Source of the DNA: a virus
Strand: one strand, 5' to 3'
Virus record (IMG/VR): IMGVR_UViG_3300021127_000037
Coordinates: 1-22,106 of that record
Length of the DNA stretch: 22,106 nt
Both the position numbers and the translations under genes were made by a program. Positions 19,867 through 22,106 of this stretch are shown one piece after another. The number at the start of each line of letters is the position of its first letter. Position 1 is the first letter of the stretch. The notes beneath the pieces were generated by a model. It ran no database searches, was not told where the DNA came from, and worked only from the letters and a program-made list of their open reading frames with translations.

Positions 19867-19874
19867 TATTTAGT
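19867..19874 (-). promoter_or_regulatory. Late-type promoter octamer for the 897-residue gene
   Basis: The minus strand reads ACTAAATA, containing the CTAAATA form known from marine T4-like phages, 25 bases before the ATG at 19841. It overlaps the last codons of the terminase gene. Confidence 0.6.
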
Positions 19875-21465
19875 TAAGGATTACTGAAAACGGCAATGGA
19901 TCTCTGTGTTCTGCCTCATTGTCGTCAAAAACGTCTTTGAGTAACTCGCCTACTTTATCATCCCAGTTTGTGACCATTTGCATCATTCTTACACATAACA
20001 ATGTGCTCATAACACAATCATCGTGCTCGCCTTGTTTAGCTGCGAAACTATCGCCTTTGCTAACAAAGAACTTCAACTGCTTAACCAACATTTTACTATG
20101 TATTTTTAATTTGTTGCTTTCCAATAAACTTTTTAGTTTGGCACACGCATTTGCTTTACTGCGTCCATTGGTATTCAAACCTCTGCGGTATCTAATCAAG
20201 CCCGTTTTGCGAGGTTCATTTAATATTACAGCGTTGAAATTTTCCTCACCTATTTCCAAGATGGACTGTAAGGCTGCTTCGCCCCACGTGTTGTTTTCAA
20301 AAGTATAATAGATATCTGGTTCACCTTTATAGCCTTGCTTTTTACATTCTTGATATATGAAATTTATAATGAGTTGCATATTTCGCACTTGATTTGGAAT
20401 ACTAGTCTTGTTGCTTGTCCATTCTGCAATTTGTGTCATATCCGGCAGACTAAAAACCTGGATGCAGGCAGGGTCTTTACCAATGCCAGCACTTGGATCC
20501 AGGCTCACAAGATAGGTTTTGTCAGGTGTGATTGTGCTGTAGTAGCGTGTTTCACCAAGTTTAAAAAGGGGTTCATTTCCGCGTAAACGTTGCAGTGTTA
20601 GACTGCTTATCAATGTACTTTCTTCGCCTGCAAATTTGCATTCATATTCGCGTTGAAAACGCTCATCGCCGATTTTTGCTCGCTCAATTGCTGCCCATTT
20701 TTCGTCGCGACCTGGTACGTCACTGTAATGTGCTGAGAAAGCTTTGAAGCCGTTTATACCAAGCCCGTCAGGAACTTCAAACCCATCTTCATCTATTGTA
20801 TTAACTGCGCCAAGCCAAAGCTCTGCAAATGTATCTTCGTCACTAGCAGGTGTCGATGTGATTATACACTTCCCACCTGTAGCTAGTGTAGGTGCCATAG
20901 CAGTCCAAAATTCCACTGCAACACGTGGTCTAACGTAAGCAAACTCGTCTAGGTAAAGTAAACTAATCGACATGCCTCGACCACTGTCCGGAGTTGTTGT
21001 TGTAGCTACAATACGCGATCCGTTGTCAAATTTAATAGATGTAACATTATATTCTACAACACCGGGTCGGATATGGTCGGGTAATTCTTCGTATGCATAT
21101 TTTATACGCATCATAATTTCATTTGCGCTTTTGAATTTATTAGCTGCAATTAAAACAGTAACATCTTCGTTAAACATGGCATACCACAGCATATAGCCAG
21201 CTGCTGTTGTGGTTTTTCCGCTTTGACGCGGAATCATTGCAATGGTGTTGCGATTCTTCCAGTATGTCTTTACTAAATCTTTTTGGAAGTGATATGCTGT
21301 AAACGGCATTTTACCGCGCAAAGGATGCTGTATATACATAAAATGCTCCATGAACCAAAGAGGGTCCTGTGCACACTGCGCAAGTTCGCTAAATTGTTGC
21401 TGTGTTAGCGTTATTTTTTTAAAAGCTGGTTTTAACTTTTCATAATTGCTTGTATTTTTTGACAT
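19870..21465 (-). CDS. 17: Terminase large subunit (gp17-like packaging ATPase/nuclease)
   Basis: The product is 531 residues. The N-terminal ATPase has an adenine-binding Gln region (FTAYHFQKDLV, ~55-65), Walker A IPRQSGKTT (78-86), Walker B with catalytic Glu SLLYLDEFAY (168-177) and a coupling motif TSTPAS (~203-208). The C-terminal RNase H-like nuclease has Asp323 (SLDPSAG), Glu390 (TFENNTWG) and Asp482/Asp483 (GEHDDCVMS). It drives DNA into the prohead and cuts concatemers. No intein is present here, although other phages carry split inteins in terL. The ATG lies one base after the stop of the upstream gene and has no clear Shine-Dalgarno sequence, so coupling is likely. Confidence 0.97.
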   Translation of the reverse strand: MSKNTSNYEKLKPAFKKITLTQQQFSELAQCAQDPLWFMEHFMYIQHPLRGKMPFTAYHFQKDLVKTYWKNRNTIAMIPRQSGKTTTAAGYMLWYAMFNEDVTVLIAANKFKSANEIMMRIKYAYEELPDHIRPGVVEYNVTSIKFDNGSRIVATTTTPDSGRGMSISLLYLDEFAYVRPRVAVEFWTAMAPTLATGGKCIITSTPASDEDTFAELWLGAVNTIDEDGFEVPDGLGINGFKAFSAHYSDVPGRDEKWAAIERAKIGDERFQREYECKFAGEESTLISSLTLQRLRGNEPLFKLGETRYYSTITPDKTYLVSLDPSAGIGKDPACIQVFSLPDMTQIAEWTSNKTSIPNQVRNMQLIINFIYQECKKQGYKGEPDIYYTFENNTWGEAALQSILEIGEENFNAVILNEPRKTGLIRYRRGLNTNGRSKANACAKLKSLLESNKLKIHSKMLVKQLKFFVSKGDSFAAKQGEHDDCVMSTLLCVRMMQMVTNWDDKVGELLKDVFDDNEAEHRDPLPFSVILN

Positions 21466-21466
21466 G

Positions 21467-21712
21467 TTAATTCAAACTATATAATTCGCTTACTGCGCGA
21501 TATGTTTTTGGTTGATCTCCTGAAACACTGATTAGTATTTCAGCAATTACAGCATCTATAGATTTATGCCAATAATTTAGAAAATTATGAGTACGTAATA
21601 GTTCCGGTATGTGGTCTTCAAACCCCCAACTAAATTCCTGTAAAAGGCTAGGGCGATCTGGCATCCAGTAATATACTTTTAATAGTACGGGTTTTGTAGA
21701 TTTTATTATCAT
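21467..21712 (-). CDS. Hypothetical small protein, 81 residues
   Basis: I start this at the ATG at 21712, five bases after GGAGG; a TTG five codons upstream is in frame but would place the Shine-Dalgarno sequence inside the gene. The product reads MIIKSTKPVLLKVYYWMPDR with LLQEFSWGFED and LLRTHNFLNYWHKSIDAVIA after it, a small alpha/beta protein rich in Trp and Tyr. It lies between an unidentified gene and the large terminase, where T4 has gene 16, but its sequence and size do not resemble T4 gp16. Function unknown. Its ribosome binding site is one arm of an inverted repeat. Confidence 0.75.
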   Translation of the reverse strand: MIIKSTKPVLLKVYYWMPDRPSLLQEFSWGFEDHIPELLRTHNFLNYWHKSIDAVIAEILISVSGDQPKTYRAVSELYSLN

Positions 21713-21713
21713 T

Positions 21714-21769
21714 GTTGCCTCCTTCAAAAAACTAGAGGCAACTTTGATTATTTAAATGCATGTTGCCTC
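21714..21769 (-). promoter_or_regulatory. Three interleaved 8-base repeats around the start of the 81-residue gene, with late-type octamer
   Basis: On the minus strand GAGGCAAC (21762-21769), its complement GTTGCCTC (21735-21742) and GAGGCAAC again (21714-21721) occur in order. The last copy contains the Shine-Dalgarno sequence for the ATG at 21712. A TTTAAATA octamer (21749-21756) lies between the first and second copies. The middle copy can pair with either flank, so two exclusive folds are possible. Confidence 0.5.
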
Positions 21770-22106
21770 ACTATTGTACTCATTGGACTGTGACTACCAT
21801 CATCTACTGGTTCTTCATCATGTAGTGGATCTTTATCAAAACTGGGCTTTGTAGGGTCACTGAGCGGGCTCATGGCACCGCTTTCGTTTTCTCTTTCAGT
21901 TTCTTCCAGGTATTTGGTATAATCATTTATTAGTTTATTATGTAATTCCTGTATTAAACCATTATCACCTGCACTACCTTTAATGCGTTGCGGATTTTCA
22001 ACTGCTTGCCAAATATATTCAGGTTCATCAATTTCTTCACCTTCGTCTTTGAATTTACGATGACCATAATCGTATTCAGCTACATCTTCTTCTAATTCAA
22101 CATTTT
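21748..22106 (-). CDS. C-terminal part of an acidic protein cut by the window edge
   Basis: The frame is open from the right edge (first full codon at 22104) to TAA at 21748, 118 residues. The sequence is acidic and polar: VELEEDVAEYDYGHRKFKDE at the start, a helical stretch LIQELHNKLINDYTKYLEET in the middle, and a Pro/Asp-rich end (MSPLSDPTKPSFDKDPLHDE) finishing STIVRQHAFK. By position, upstream of the terminase, a neck or small terminase protein would be expected in a T4-like order, but I cannot identify it from this part. It is incomplete at its 5' end. Confidence 0.7.
   Translation of the reverse strand, partial: NVELEEDVAEYDYGHRKFKDEGEEIDEPEYIWQAVENPQRIKGSAGDNGLIQELHNKLINDYTKYLEETERENESGAMSPLSDPTKPSFDKDPLHDEEPVDDGSHSPMSTIVRQHAFK

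Noticed and set aside
19870-21465. Split intein in the terminase, as known in some phages
   Set aside because: All ATPase and nuclease motifs are continuous in one 531-residue frame with no Cys1 or HN border.
1-22106. tRNA genes, CRISPR arrays, insertion sequences or an integrase
   Set aside because: No cloverleaf with a T-loop signature, no regularly spaced repeats and no transposase or integrase motifs were noticed on reading both strands; no scan program was run.

Overview
The window looks like part of the genome of an aquatic, T4-like (straboviral-type) tailed myophage. It is AT-rich and tightly packed, with genes overlapping by a few bases. It carries the T4 recombination and packaging set: large terminase gp17, gp32 single-strand binding protein, UvsX recombinase, a UvsY-like mediator and UvsW helicase. 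It also has many T4-type late promoter octamers (NATAAATA / CTAAATA type). No host genes, tRNAs, rRNA, CRISPR or insertion sequences were seen. The host cannot be read from the sequence.

Layout from right to left, since most genes are on the minus strand. 22106-19870: the end of an unidentified acidic protein, an 86-class small protein and the large terminase. 19841-15853: an 897-residue protein of unknown role, two small unknown genes, and a glycosyltransferase-like gene broken by an in-frame TGA. 15699-6488: the recombination module (gp32, uvsX, two small genes, uvsY-like, uvsW). 6426-5926: a conserved-looking 166-residue protein that seems to start at ATT. 5853-4759 (plus strand): a virion-like protein with its own late promoter and intrinsic terminator. 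4592-1757: a replication-flavoured minus-strand cluster holding a possible clamp-loader small subunit, a zinc-finger protein, a coiled-coil protein, an 82-residue protein, a miniature protein colinear with the palm of bacterial DNA polymerase III alpha, and an unknown. 1389-1760 (plus): a small unknown protein. 1302-142 (minus): a structural protein with a proline-rich tail. 104-1: the start of a further gene.

The most striking content is in the recombination module. uvsX and uvsW are 'fractured' genes. UvsX is encoded as three separate polypeptides and UvsW as two, joined only by trans-splicing of three split inteins. A free-standing homing endonuclease gene sits in each break. All three breaks lie in conserved ATPase sequence: the UvsX P-loop (GQSG^SGKS), a UvsX site after the Walker B region (SGG^SGF), and the UvsW motif II (DE^CH). 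The first UvsX intein is split atypically, with an N-half of only 15 residues and a C-half of 123. The three endonucleases come from two unrelated nuclease folds. Each also has a late-type promoter placed between the two arms of an inverted repeat, or overlapping its 5' arm, whose 3' arm covers the ribosome binding site or start region. This suggests they are silent on early read-through transcripts and switched on late. UvsX, UvsY, UvsW and gp32 would together drive recombination-dependent replication once splicing has rebuilt the two ATPases.
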